Positions 17,006-26,001 of a DNA stretch of 64,000 nt are shown piece by piece. The notes below the pieces were generated by a model. That model saw only the letters and a program-made list of their open reading frames with translations, was not told the origin of the DNA and did not search any database. Location of the stretch: assembly GCA_937967375.1 (NCBI GenBank), contig CALCJF010000109.1, forward strand, positions 1 to 64,000, in the 5' to 3' direction. Numbering within the stretch: position 1 is the first letter of the stretch; each line of letters begins with the position of its first letter. This stretch comes from an uncultured Leucobacter sp. GTDB lineage: Bacteria > Actinomycetota > Actinomycetes > Actinomycetales > Microbacteriaceae. The position numbers and the translations under genes are program-made.

Positions 17006-17701
17006 TCAGTCGCGCGATGCGACGAGACGTCTGCGCCCCGGGGCCTCGACGAACCGCTCGATCTCTTTCTTTGCGCCACGCCCGAGCGATGCCTTTCGCT
17101 TATCGCCGCTCTCGATGAGCGCGTCGCAGAGGGTCAGCGCGCGATCCCGCGCGACCAAATCGCGCTGCCCGATCTCGCGCAACGCCCAGTCGACGGCCTT
17201 CCTCACGTGTGGCCTCGCATCGCCTGCGGCGGCATCGATGTGGGACAGGTAGCGATCTCGCTGCTCGTCTGACATGGTCTTCTCGTGTGTTGCCGCTGAC
17301 GCGATCAGAGCGAAAGCAGCGCGCCTCGTATATAGAGGCGCAGCTTCGAACCACGTGTCGACCAGCGCGGGGTAGCCCGGCATCTGCAGCAAGAGATTGT
17401 TGCAGAGATGATCGCAGAGATCCCACGATTGCACGTCGGCGACGAGAGCCTCCGCATCGCCCGCGGTAAGTTCGCTCGGCACGAACACAAGCGCGGCCAG
17501 CAGCCTCGCCTCGTGCAGCCCCGTCGACCACAGTTCTTTTGCCAGCGACGAGGATCGGCCCGCCCGTTTCGCGATGCGGCGAATATCGGGCAGCGCGACC
17601 CCGATGCTGCTCTCTTCGGGAATGCCGAGCCTCGCGACCCGCTGCTTGCGTTCGGGGGAGGCGTGGCGCTCGAGTTCTGCGAGTACCTCGTCGAGGTTCA
17701 T
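17006..17701 (-). CDS. DNA alkylation repair protein, AlkD-like
   Basis: The 231-residue all-helical HEAT-like protein matches the AlkC/AlkD glycosylase style: LGIPEESSIGVALPDIRRIAKRAG, the core SWDLCDHLCNNLL with Trp and Asp residues typical of the lesion site, TRRAAFALIA, and RPHVRKAVDWALREIGQRD. AlkD enzymes remove positively charged alkyl bases (N3-methyladenine, N7-methylguanine) without base flipping. The C-terminus ends in an Arg/Lys-rich tail. It lies on the minus strand between two plus-strand genes, so it has its own promoter in the 70-bp gap shared with ffh. Confidence 0.8.
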   Translation of the reverse strand: MNLDEVLAELERHASPERKQRVARLGIPEESSIGVALPDIRRIAKRAGRSSSLAKELWSTGLHEARLLAALVFVPSELTAGDAEALVADVQSWDLCDHLCNNLLLQMPGYPALVDTWFEAAPLYTRRAAFALIASAATHEKTMSDEQRDRYLSHIDAAAGDARPHVRKAVDWALREIGQRDLVARDRALTLCDALIESGDKRKASLGRGAKKEIERFVEAPGRRRLVASRD

Positions 17702-17756
17702 GGGTCTCCTCTGTGAGTGTTTGTTTCATTCTGCCTGATGACCCAAAATCGCGCGG

Positions 17757-17762
17757 TAGGCT
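17757..17762 (+). promoter_or_regulatory. -10 box of ffh
   Basis: TAGGCT lies 9 bp before the ffh ATG, with no SD in between, so a leaderless transcript is likely. Confidence 0.5.
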
Positions 17763-17771
17763 GTTCTCACT

Positions 17772-19340
17772 ATGGCTACTTTCGGAAACCTCTCGCAGCG
17801 GCTCACCGACACCTTCAAGAACCTTCGTTCGAAGGGCAAGCTTTCTGCCGCTGATGTCGATGGCACTGTGCGCGAGATTCGTCGCGCCCTGCTCGAGGCC
17901 GACGTCTCGCTTGACGTTGTGAAGGACTTCACCGGCAAGGTGCGCGAGCGCGCGCTCGGCGATGAGGTGAACAAGGCGCTGAACCCGGCGCAACAGGTCG
18001 TGCAGATCGTCAACGAAGAGCTCGTTGAGATTCTCGGCGGCGAGCAGCGCCGCCTGCAGTTTGCGAAGCAGCCGCCGACCGTGATCATGCTTGCGGGCCT
18101 GCAGGGTGCAGGCAAGACGACGCTTGCCGGCAAGCTCGCAAAGTGGCTGAAAGACCAGGGCCACACCCCGTTGCTCGTCGCGTGTGACCTGCAGCGCCCG
18201 AACGCAGTCACCCAGCTCGGCGTCGTCGCCGAGCAGGCCGGTGCCGCATTCTTCGCCCCCGAGCCGGGCAACGGTGTCGGCGACCCCGTGAAAGTCGCGC
18301 AGGCTGGCGTTGCAGAAGCGAAGACCAAGCAGCACGATTTCGTCATCATCGATACTGCGGGTCGACTCGGCGTGGACGCCGAGATGATGAAGCAGGCGAG
18401 CGATATTCGCAAGGCGACGAACCCAGACGAGGTGCTCTTCGTCATCGACTCGCTCATCGGCCAAGACGCCGTCGCAACTGCGAAGGCGTTCCAAGAGGGC
18501 GTCGACTTCACGGGTGTCGTGCTCACGAAGCTTGATGGTGATCAGCGCGGTGGCGCGGCTCTCTCGATCCGTGGCACGACGGGCAGGCCGATCCTTTTCG
18601 CATCAACCGGCGAGGGCCTTGGCGACTTCGAACCTTTCTACCCTGACCGCATGGCGAGCCGCATTCTCGACCTGGGTGACATCCTCACGCTGATCGAGCA
18701 AGCGCAGAGCACCTTCGACGAAGAAGAGGCACGCAAGCTCGCTGAGAAGATTGCGACCGAGTCGTTCACGCTTGACGACTTCTTGAAGCAGATGCAGCAG
18801 CTGCGAGGCGCTGGATCGATCAAGAAGATGATGGGCATGTTGCCTGGCATGGGCAAGATGAAAGATCAGCTCGAGAACTTCGACGAGCGCGAGATCGTGC
18901 GCACCGAGGCGATCATTCAGTCGATGACGAAGGCCGAGCGGCAGAACCCGAAGATGCTGAACGGCTCGCGCAGGCTGCGTATCGCCAAGGGGTCGGGCAC
19001 GACCGTGACCGAGGTCAACTCGCTGGTGACCCGTTTTGAGCAGGCCGCCAAGATGATGAAGACGGTTGCCAAGGGTGGAGTGCCGCAGATTCCTGGCATG
19101 GGACCAATGCCGGGGATGGGCGGTGGCTACGCTGGCAAGAAGAAGCAGCAGGTCAAGGGCAAGGGCGCGAAGCGCTCGGGCAACCCGGCGAAGCGCGCCG
19201 CAGAGGCGTCGGGCAAACCGGTGGCCTCGAACGCGGGCGGTTCGGGCTTTGGGTTGGGCGCTGCGGGTGGCGCTGGCGGCGCGCAGCCGAGCGCAGCCGA
19301 CCTTGCTCAGCTGCAGCAGATGCTCGGTGGCAGAGGCTAA
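17772..19340 (+). CDS. ffh: Signal recognition particle protein Ffh (SRP54)
   Basis: The 522-residue GTPase binds signal sequences and 4.5S RNA and delivers ribosomes to FtsY. The N domain is at residues 1-90; G1 GLQGAGKTT at 109-117; ACDLQRPNAVTQL, DTAGRLGVDAEMM, TKLDGDQRGGAAL and GEGLGDFEPF follow. The M domain has the Met-rich finger (MMGMLPGMGKMKDQL) and the RNA-binding SGTTVTEVNSLVTRF. The tail adds GMGPMPGMGGGY, a Lys-rich patch and a Gly/Ala-rich end, longer than in E. coli but usual in actinobacteria. The next gene begins immediately after its stop. Confidence 0.97.
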   Translation: MATFGNLSQRLTDTFKNLRSKGKLSAADVDGTVREIRRALLEADVSLDVVKDFTGKVRERALGDEVNKALNPAQQVVQIVNEELVEILGGEQRRLQFAKQPPTVIMLAGLQGAGKTTLAGKLAKWLKDQGHTPLLVACDLQRPNAVTQLGVVAEQAGAAFFAPEPGNGVGDPVKVAQAGVAEAKTKQHDFVIIDTAGRLGVDAEMMKQASDIRKATNPDEVLFVIDSLIGQDAVATAKAFQEGVDFTGVVLTKLDGDQRGGAALSIRGTTGRPILFASTGEGLGDFEPFYPDRMASRILDLGDILTLIEQAQSTFDEEEARKLAEKIATESFTLDDFLKQMQQLRGAGSIKKMMGMLPGMGKMKDQLENFDEREIVRTEAIIQSMTKAERQNPKMLNGSRRLRIAKGSGTTVTEVNSLVTRFEQAAKMMKTVAKGGVPQIPGMGPMPGMGGGYAGKKKQQVKGKGAKRSGNPAKRAAEASGKPVASNAGGSGFGLGAAGGAGGAQPSAADLAQLQQMLGGRG

Positions 19341-20495
19341 GTGCAACCCCCGCGCGACGAGCGGCTCGCACAGTTTCGCGCCGAGTGGCCGCGCCATGTG
19401 AGCTGGGCCGAGGTGCGGGCCGATGATCCTGAGGCGTTTCGCATGGCCGCCAGAGGCGGCCTGATCCTGCTCGCTGCTGTGCCGTTGTCTTTGCTCGGCA
19501 TGAGTCTGGTCATGGATGTTCCGTTCAAGATATCGATGCCAGGGTGGCTCGATTTGATTCGCCCGCTGATTTACATTGTTTCGGTGTGGGGCAGCATCAT
19601 GATGTGGATCGGTGGGCTCGTCATGCTGACGATGCCGCGCGACGCGAGGCGTGCAATCGCTATCAAGCGCTTCGCCTCGGTGCGCGACCTCGGCTTCATG
19701 CGTTTTGGCTTTGCGCCACCGCGGGCGGGCATCATGTTCGCCGAGGGATCCGCGGTTCAGTTGCCGCGCAGGCTGCGTGAGCAGTCGTGGGTGGCAAAGC
19801 TGTCAGCGAAACCTGCGCCCGCCACTGCAGACGGCGCGGACAACGCGACCAAGCCGCTCTTTCAGGCGCAATTCGCGCTGTGGTCTGGCGGATTCGCATA
19901 CGAACCGCGGCTGCAGATCGCACTGGCGGCGTATCAGGGCAGCAAGAGCGACCCGAAGGGGCCGCGCAGCGGCTTTCGCTACATGACGATGACGCTGCCC
20001 CGAGACTTGCCGCATATTATGGTCGATTCTCTGCGCAACGGAACCATGCGCAGCCTGCTGCCCGGCGCTGAACGCATGAGTCTGGAGGGTGACTTCGACA
20101 AGCACTTCGCGGTGTACGCGCCGAAGGGCTACGAGCGCGACGCACTCGAACTGCTCACGCCCGACGTGATGGCTTGTCTTATTGACTACGGCCGGTCGTG
20201 GGATATCGAGATGGTCGAGGACCGCCTGATCGTGGCTTCGAGCAAGGTGCGCAGCTGGAACGATCGCGACGAGATCACCGCGCTTCTCAGGTTCTCGGAG
20301 CTCTTCGGCGAAGAGATTGGGCATCAGGCCGCAACATATTCAGACCCGCGTGCAGCGCACCCCCGCAGTCAGGTCGCGGTGGGCGGTCAGCGTCTGAAGC
20401 GGCGCTCTGCGGCCTGGACAACCGCGATCTTCATCGCGATTGTTGCGGCTATGCTGGCGTTTCCGCACGTGCTTGGCTGGTTTCTCGATCGGTAG
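19341..20495 (+). CDS. Membrane protein of unknown function next to ffh
   Basis: GTG at 19341 directly abuts the ffh TAA; AGAGG within ffh can serve as SD. The 384 residues begin with PRDERLAQFRAEWPRHVSWAEVRADDPEAFRMAARGG. Two transmembrane segments follow (about 38-57 and 72-98), then a soluble domain of about 240 residues and a C-terminal transmembrane segment (361-382) ending FLDR. The soluble part has LEGDFDKHFAVYAPKGYERDALELLTPDVMACLIDYG, which resembles DUF3137-like proteins. This layout puts the domain inside the cell. I do not recognise a function. Co-transcription with ffh is inferred from the zero spacing. Confidence 0.75.
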   Translation: MQPPRDERLAQFRAEWPRHVSWAEVRADDPEAFRMAARGGLILLAAVPLSLLGMSLVMDVPFKISMPGWLDLIRPLIYIVSVWGSIMMWIGGLVMLTMPRDARRAIAIKRFASVRDLGFMRFGFAPPRAGIMFAEGSAVQLPRRLREQSWVAKLSAKPAPATADGADNATKPLFQAQFALWSGGFAYEPRLQIALAAYQGSKSDPKGPRSGFRYMTMTLPRDLPHIMVDSLRNGTMRSLLPGAERMSLEGDFDKHFAVYAPKGYERDALELLTPDVMACLIDYGRSWDIEMVEDRLIVASSKVRSWNDRDEITALLRFSELFGEEIGHQAATYSDPRAAHPRSQVAVGGQRLKRRSAAWTTAIFIAIVAAMLAFPHVLGWFLDR

Positions 20496-20569
20496 CTTGG
20501 GTGGGTCGCGTGCGGGGCAAGCGCGCGCCGCTCCAAGTGCGAGTGGGTCGCCATCTCAGCAACGCCGCT

Positions 20570-20998
20570 CTACCTATCCGGTTTGTTCGCGCCGCTCTCG
20601 TGACTCTCGTCGTGCTCGAACCCGATGAGCCACCGAACGCCGTAGCGGTCAATGAGTTGCCCATCAGAGGCACCCCACTCGCGCTTCTGAAGTTCGTCGA
20701 GCACTTCTCCGTCGACGGCGAGCTGTGCGAACCACTGCGTGCTCGTCTCGGCGTCCGCCGCCCCGAGCAGGGCGAGGCTGACGCCCCGCATTTCAAGCGT
20801 GGCTTCGTGCGCTGCCGCATCGGTCCCATAGAGCTCGACTGGGCCGCTCAGCACTCCGTGCGCGATTGCGTCGGCCGGGCCGTCGTCGCGCCCGAAATCG
20901 GCGAAGGTATGCAGTGTGAGCTGCCCGCCAAACACGCCGTGGTAGAAGCGCAGGGCCGCTGCCGCGTTGCCCGGAAACCAGAGGTAGACCGTCTGCAT
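20570..20998 (-). CDS. VOC/PhnB-like protein
   Basis: The 142-residue glyoxalase-fold protein begins MQTVYLWFPGNAAAALRFYHGVFGGQLTLHTFADFG, the standard opening of 3-demethylubiquinone methyltransferase-like/PhnB proteins, and ends with DRYGVRWLIGFE. AAGGAG precedes the ATG. These small metal-dependent dimers are mostly uncharacterised in actinobacteria. A second protein of the same type is encoded at 32991-33416. The C-terminal 12 residues are a charged extension. Confidence 0.8.
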   Translation of the reverse strand: MQTVYLWFPGNAAAALRFYHGVFGGQLTLHTFADFGRDDGPADAIAHGVLSGPVELYGTDAAAHEATLEMRGVSLALLGAADAETSTQWFAQLAVDGEVLDELQKREWGASDGQLIDRYGVRWLIGFEHDESHESGANKPDR

Positions 20999-21055
20999 TG
21001 TGTGCTCCTTAACCTGCTGTCGGATTCGTGAATTCGCCGAGCAGTTCGTTGAGGA

Positions 21056-22249
21056 TTATGCGGGGGCAGCGGCGCCCAATTGCTCGAGCCCGGCGCTGAA
21101 CTCGCGCGCAAGCGAGTCGACAACGCCGGCGAGTGCCGAATGCCCCGCTTGGGTGCCGCCGAGTTGCTCGAAAAGCCGCAGTTGCCGTTCGGCGCTCGTG
21201 CCGCCACCTGGCTGCTGGGCGTCGAGTAGCAGCTTGACGTGGGCCAGCTCCGCCTCGCACCCCAGAGACTCGGCCACGGGCGCAAGCGTTTCAATCAGGC
21301 TCGTGATCTCGGAGCGCAGGGGAGCCTGCGATCCATCGTCGCTCGTAATGATATCGGCGTCGAGACCATATCTCGCGGCCCGCCACTTGTTTTCACGCAC
21401 GAACCAGGGGCGCAGGCGGGGTAGTGGCTGCCCGAGATCTGCCTGTCGCTGATAATGCTCGGCAAGGCATTGGGTCAGCGCGGCGAGTGCCCCGATGCTC
21501 GCGAGGGTCGAGGCGCCGTCGCAGAATCGTACTTCGAGGGTTCCCCACTTCGGTGCGGGGCGAATGTCCCAGCGCGCCTCGGTCGGTTCGGCAATGATGC
21601 CGGTCTTCGCGAGGTCGTCGAGCACGCGTTCTACCCCGGCCCAGTCTTCGACCTCCCACGGCAGCCCCGCGGTGGGCAGCTGTTGAAAGCGCAGCGTGCG
21701 ATTCGACGCATATCCGGTCGATTCGCTTGCCCAGAATGGGCTCGAGGCAGAGAGCGCGAGCAGGTGCGGCAGATGTGTCAAAAGCGCATGCATGATCGGC
21801 ACGACGCGGTCTTCGCGGTCGATACCGATGTGAATATGCACACCCCAGATCAGCATGTTGCGCCCCCACCAGCGATACTTCTCGATGAAGCGGTCGTAAC
21901 GCTCGCTCTCGGTGACGAGTTGCTGATCCCAGCGGCCAAACGGATGACTGCCGGATCCGATCAGCTCGGCTCCGTGGTTCGAAGCAGCGGTTCGGGCGAG
22001 GATCGCCAGCTCGCGAAGGTCTGACGTGGCATCGGCAACGAGACTGTGCGGAGCGGTGACGAGCTCGATCGTGTTTTGCAGCAGCTCGCCAGTGAGGTGT
22101 GGAAATCGTGTAATGGGGAAGCGCTGTTGGAGCGAGGGGAGCAACCTGGGAGCGATGTTCGTCAACTCGCGGGTGTGCTGATCCACAAGTGCGAGTTCCC
22201 ATTCGAGGCCGAGGGTCGAGCGGGGGGAGGGCGCGAACGCAATCGGCAT
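21056..22249 (-). CDS. Carboxylate-amine ligase, GCS2/YbdK type
   Basis: The ATG at 22249 is preceded by GAGGAG and gives 397 residues starting PIAFAPSPRSTLGLEWELALVD; a longer in-frame version has no SD. Glutamate-cysteine ligase type 2 landmarks are GLEWE, GELLQNTIELVT, GSGSHPFG, GVHIHIGIDRED, and SPFWASESTGYASNRT with the arginines after it. It joins a carboxylate to an amine using ATP; weak gamma-glutamylcysteine synthesis is known for YbdK proteins. No mycothiol or glutathione gene is adjacent. It is divergent from the peptide operon. Confidence 0.85.
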   Translation of the reverse strand: MPIAFAPSPRSTLGLEWELALVDQHTRELTNIAPRLLPSLQQRFPITRFPHLTGELLQNTIELVTAPHSLVADATSDLRELAILARTAASNHGAELIGSGSHPFGRWDQQLVTESERYDRFIEKYRWWGRNMLIWGVHIHIGIDREDRVVPIMHALLTHLPHLLALSASSPFWASESTGYASNRTLRFQQLPTAGLPWEVEDWAGVERVLDDLAKTGIIAEPTEARWDIRPAPKWGTLEVRFCDGASTLASIGALAALTQCLAEHYQRQADLGQPLPRLRPWFVRENKWRAARYGLDADIITSDDGSQAPLRSEITSLIETLAPVAESLGCEAELAHVKLLLDAQQPGGGTSAERQLRLFEQLGGTQAGHSALAGVVDSLAREFSAGLEQLGAAAPA

Positions 22250-22366
22250 GATGAGTGCTCCTCTTCGATCGCGACGGGATACGAGCATCATATTCGTGCG
22301 CGTGGGGCCGATCGAAACTCTTTCGTAATCTTTCACCTGACAAGAAACCCTTAATGCCATGTACCA

Positions 22367-22395
22367 TTTCACATGTCGGATAAATTCTCTACAAT
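22367..22395 (+). promoter_or_regulatory. Promoter of the peptide-uptake operon
   Basis: TTTCAC (22367-22372), a 17-bp spacer and TACAAT (22390-22395), followed by a leader of about 50 nt. A short inverted repeat CATGT-N8-ACATG (22358-22375) overlaps the -35 box and could bind a regulator. The region is AT-rich against its surroundings. Confidence 0.55.
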
Positions 22396-22455
22396 CGCAT
22401 CCGATGCTCTCGCGCACTCTGCGTTGAGAGAACCCAACGAATCAAAGGTGACTCA

Positions 22456-24219
22456 ATGACTCGAAAACTTCTCTATTCAACTGCTGCCGTCGCAGCTGCT
22501 GCGGCTCTGGTGCTCAGCGGCTGTGCAAACGGAGGAGGCGCCTCCGGTGGCGAGACTGGCGATGCTCAGACCGGCGGCACATTGAAAGTGCTCGCAAATG
22601 GCGATGTCGATCGTATCGATCCGCAGCTGACCGCCTATGTGCCCGTCAACTCAGTCGTGCGCTCAATCTCGCGCTCAGTGCTCAGCTACGTGTCATCGAA
22701 CGAAGAATCGGAGCGCATTGAGCTCACCGGCGACCTCGCGGCTGAGGTGCCGACGCCGAGCGACGACGGCCTCACCTACGAGGTCAAGCTGCGCGACGGC
22801 ATTACCTGGGATGCGCCCGACGGAGCTCGCGACATCGTCGCCGCAGACTTCGAGCGCGGCATCAAGCGCATCTGCAATCCGCACATCGGGGCGGCCCTTG
22901 GCAGCTACTTCATCAACCTGATCGAGGGCATGCCCGAGTTCTGCGACGGTTTTGCGGCGGTTGCGCCAGAAGCCGAAGCGATGAAGGACTACATCGAGAA
23001 CAACGACATCTCGGGCATCGAGACCCCGGACGACAAGACCGTCATCTTCAAGCTCGTCGAGCCCGCATCGGATTTCACCTCGATGCTGAGCCTGCCGACC
23101 GCGAACCCCGCGGCGATCGAGTCACTCGACTACCTGCCCGATTCGCCCGAATACCGCGCCAACTTCGTCGCCTCCGGCCCGTACAAGATCAAAGAGCACA
23201 CGCCAGACGTCAAGCTGCTGCTCGTGCGCAACGAAGCATGGAAGGCCGACAGTGATCCGCTGCGCAAGGCCTACGTCGATGAGATCGAGATGACCATGGG
23301 CGTCGAGGGCGACGCCGCCATGCAGCAGCTGCAGGCTGGCTCTGCCGACGTGCTGTTCGACATCCAGCCCAGCCCCGCGAACATTCAGCAGCTCGTCGCG
23401 GCGAACGACACCAAGTTCACCACGATGGAGAACGGCGGCATCGACCAGTTCATGTGGATCAACACGAAGACCAGTAACAACGGCGGTGCCCTGCAGAACC
23501 TGAAGGTGCGCGAGGCGTTGCAGTACGCGATCGACAAGCCTGCGGTGCAGCAGGTCATGGGCGGCGAGCAGATCGCGACCGTGACGAACGGCATCTTCGG
23601 CCCCGGCATCAACGGCTACAAGCCTTTCTCCGCATTCGGTGATGAGAGTGGCAAGGCAGATCCCGAGAAGGCGAAGGAGCTGCTGGCAGAGGCTGGAGTC
23701 TCGAACCTCACCCTGAAGTTCCCTTACCGCAACCTTGGTAGCCAGCCCGACATCGCGCAGACGGTTCAGGCGAGCCTCGAAGAGGCGGGCATTACCGTTG
23801 AGCTGTTCCCCGTGCCGCCGACCGACTACTACGCGAACTTCATGACGAACCCTGAGAACGCAACGAGCGGTGCCTGGGATATCGCGCTCGTCGGCTGGTC
23901 GCCTGACTGGGTCGGCGGGGCAGCGCGCAGCGTCTTCCAGGCGCAGTTCACATTTGATGGCACCCCGCAGTCGTACAACTACGTCGACTACAACAACGAT
24001 GAGGCAAACAAGCTTGCCGCTGAGGCGCTCGCCGCGGCGACCCCTGAAGAAGCAGCAGAGCTTTGGCATCAGGTCGACCAGACCGTGATGGCTGATTCTC
24101 CTGTCGTCAGCATCGTTGCCCGTAAGAAGGCGAATTACCACTCAGACCGTGTGCAGAACTTCCAGATCTACGCACTGGCTCAGAACGGTGACTGGGCAAA
24201 CATCTGGCTGAAGCAATAG
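22456..24219 (+). CDS. Peptide ABC transporter substrate-binding lipoprotein (SBP_bac_5)
   Basis: The 587-residue extracellular binding protein of the DppA/OppA family has a signal with basic MTRK, hydrophobic core and lipobox LSGC (Cys23), then a Gly/Ser linker. Typical text follows: GGTLKVLANGDVDRIDPQLTAYVPVNS, YEVKLRDGITWDAPDG, DFERGIKRI, NFVASGPYKIKEHTPDVKLLLVRNE, VREALQYAIDKPAVQQVMGG, and EAAELWHQVDQTVMADSPVVSIV. It should capture short peptides for the transporter encoded downstream. A stable hairpin separates it from the ATPase gene, as often seen where binding protein is made in excess. Confidence 0.93.
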   Translation: MTRKLLYSTAAVAAAAALVLSGCANGGGASGGETGDAQTGGTLKVLANGDVDRIDPQLTAYVPVNSVVRSISRSVLSYVSSNEESERIELTGDLAAEVPTPSDDGLTYEVKLRDGITWDAPDGARDIVAADFERGIKRICNPHIGAALGSYFINLIEGMPEFCDGFAAVAPEAEAMKDYIENNDISGIETPDDKTVIFKLVEPASDFTSMLSLPTANPAAIESLDYLPDSPEYRANFVASGPYKIKEHTPDVKLLLVRNEAWKADSDPLRKAYVDEIEMTMGVEGDAAMQQLQAGSADVLFDIQPSPANIQQLVAANDTKFTTMENGGIDQFMWINTKTSNNGGALQNLKVREALQYAIDKPAVQQVMGGEQIATVTNGIFGPGINGYKPFSAFGDESGKADPEKAKELLAEAGVSNLTLKFPYRNLGSQPDIAQTVQASLEEAGITVELFPVPPTDYYANFMTNPENATSGAWDIALVGWSPDWVGGAARSVFQAQFTFDGTPQSYNYVDYNNDEANKLAAEALAAATPEEAAELWHQVDQTVMADSPVVSIVARKKANYHSDRVQNFQIYALAQNGDWANIWLKQ

Positions 24220-24233
24220 CTAGAACGCCCAGT

Positions 24234-24267
24234 CGTGGTGGCGGCGCGAACTCGTGCCGCCACCACG
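24234..24267 (+). terminator. Stable intra-operon hairpin
   Basis: CGTGGTGGCGGC pairs perfectly with GCCGCCACCACG around a 10-nt loop, in the 87-bp gap between the binding-protein and ATPase genes. There is no U-tract, so it probably protects the upstream mRNA or attenuates rather than fully terminates. Confidence 0.65.
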
Positions 24268-24306
24268 CACTCGTTCGTGAGTAGGAAGTTCGATGAGGAG
24301 TGATTG

Positions 24307-26001
24307 ATGTCGATTCTTGAGGTGCGCGATCTGGTGGTGGACATCCCCACCGAAGATGGGCCCGTACATGCCGTGAAGAACGTCTCGTTCGATGTGCGAG
24401 AGGGGGAGTTTTTCGGCATCGTTGGCGAATCCGGATCGGGTAAGTCCGTGCTCGTGCAGTCTGCAATGGGCTTGATTCCCTCTGCGAAGACTTCGGGCGA
24501 GGTGCGCTTTCGCGGCGAGAACCTGCTGACGCTCGGCGCAGAACAGCTTCGCCGAAAGCGTGGCAAAGAGATCAGCATGGTCTTTCAAGACCCCCTCTCG
24601 AGCTTGCACCCGCAGTACACGATCGGGTGGCAGATCGTAGAGCAGATCCAGGCTCACGAAAAGGTATCAAAACAGGCAGCGAAGGCGCGTGCCATCGAAC
24701 TGCTCACCAAGGTTCACATTCCCGACGCGGCAACCCGTTTCGATGCGTACCCGCACCAGTTTTCAGGTGGCATGCGCCAGCGCGTCATGATCGCCATGAG
24801 CCTCTCGCTCGGTCCGGCTCTCATCATCGCCGACGAGCCGACCACTGCTCTCGACTCGACCGTGCAGGCCCAGATTCTCGATCTGCTTGCCGAAATGCAG
24901 CGAGACATGGGTGCGACCGTGCTGATGATCAGCCACGACCTCGGCGTGATGGCGAGTGTGGCCGACCGAGTTATGGTCATGTATCAGGGCAACCAGATGG
25001 AGATCGGCGCGAGCGCCGAGCTGTTCTCAAACCCGCAGGATCCCTACACCATCAGCCTCATCGAGTCGTCTTCGTTCAGCAAGGGCACCCGCGGCGCACA
25101 GGCTGCGAGGGCTGCCGCTACCGTCGAAGACACCGCCACCGAACACGATGCCAAGACGAAGCCTGCCGAGCACATAGTAGAGGTGCGAGACATCTCGCTG
25201 TCGTTCAAGCAGAAACGCGGTCAGGAACGCACGGTGCTCGACAACATCTCGCTCGAAGTCAAGCGGGGCGAGACCCTCGGCCTTGTCGGCGAAAGCGGTT
25301 GCGGCAAGACCACGCTCGCCCGTACCATTGCGGGGCTCATCCTGCCTTCGAGCGGCGAAGTCATCTTCGACGGTCGCGATATCTCAGAGGTGAAGGGCAA
25401 AGCCTGGCGCGAGCAGCGCAAAAAGGTGCAGGTCGTCTTCCAAGACCCATTCGGGTCGCTCAATCCCAAGCGTCGTGTCGGTTCGATCGTCGGTGATCCA
25501 TTTCGAATTCATGGCGTTGCCAGCGGCAAGGATCGTCAGCGCCGCGTGCAGGAGTTGCTCGAGCAGGTGGGGCTTAATCCCGAGCACTACAACAGGTTTC
25601 CGTCACAGTTCTCGGGAGGACAGCGGCAGCGCATCGGCATCGCCAGGGCGATCGCGCTAAATCCCGAGCTGGTGATCCTCGACGAGCCGGTGTCTGCGCT
25701 TGACGTGACCGTACAGGCGCAGGTGCTCAGCCTGCTCGATGACCTGCAGCGCGATCTCGGGTTGACCTATCTCTTTATCTCGCACGACCTCGCCGTGGTG
25801 CGACACATGTGCGACCGCATCGCGGTGATGGAGGGGGGCCGAATCATCGAGCTCGGCGACCCTGAGTCGATGTACAACAACCCGCAGCAACCTTTTACGA
25901 AGAAGCTGCTCGCCGCGGCCTACCTCGATTTGCCGCACAGAGAAGGTGCGGGGGCAGCAGACATTGTCGCCCAGTTGACCGCAGAGGAGGTCGCGCAGTG
26001 A
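24307..26001 (+). CDS. Peptide ABC transporter fused double ATPase (DppD-DppF type)
   Basis: The ATG at 24307 has AGGAG 6 bp upstream. The 564 residues contain two complete ATPase domains. NBD1 has Walker A GESGSGKS (40-47), signature FSGGMRQRV and DEPTTALD. NBD2 has Walker A GESGCGKTT (328-336), signature FSGGQRQRI and DEPVSALD. Between them is a linker of about 40 residues rich in Ala/Thr. The fusion replaces separate DppD and DppF. The GTG of the next gene overlaps its stop (GTGA). Confidence 0.94.
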   Translation: MSILEVRDLVVDIPTEDGPVHAVKNVSFDVREGEFFGIVGESGSGKSVLVQSAMGLIPSAKTSGEVRFRGENLLTLGAEQLRRKRGKEISMVFQDPLSSLHPQYTIGWQIVEQIQAHEKVSKQAAKARAIELLTKVHIPDAATRFDAYPHQFSGGMRQRVMIAMSLSLGPALIIADEPTTALDSTVQAQILDLLAEMQRDMGATVLMISHDLGVMASVADRVMVMYQGNQMEIGASAELFSNPQDPYTISLIESSSFSKGTRGAQAARAAATVEDTATEHDAKTKPAEHIVEVRDISLSFKQKRGQERTVLDNISLEVKRGETLGLVGESGCGKTTLARTIAGLILPSSGEVIFDGRDISEVKGKAWREQRKKVQVVFQDPFGSLNPKRRVGSIVGDPFRIHGVASGKDRQRRVQELLEQVGLNPEHYNRFPSQFSGGQRQRIGIARAIALNPELVILDEPVSALDVTVQAQVLSLLDDLQRDLGLTYLFISHDLAVVRHMCDRIAVMEGGRIIELGDPESMYNNPQQPFTKKLLAAAYLDLPHREGAGAADIVAQLTAEEVAQ

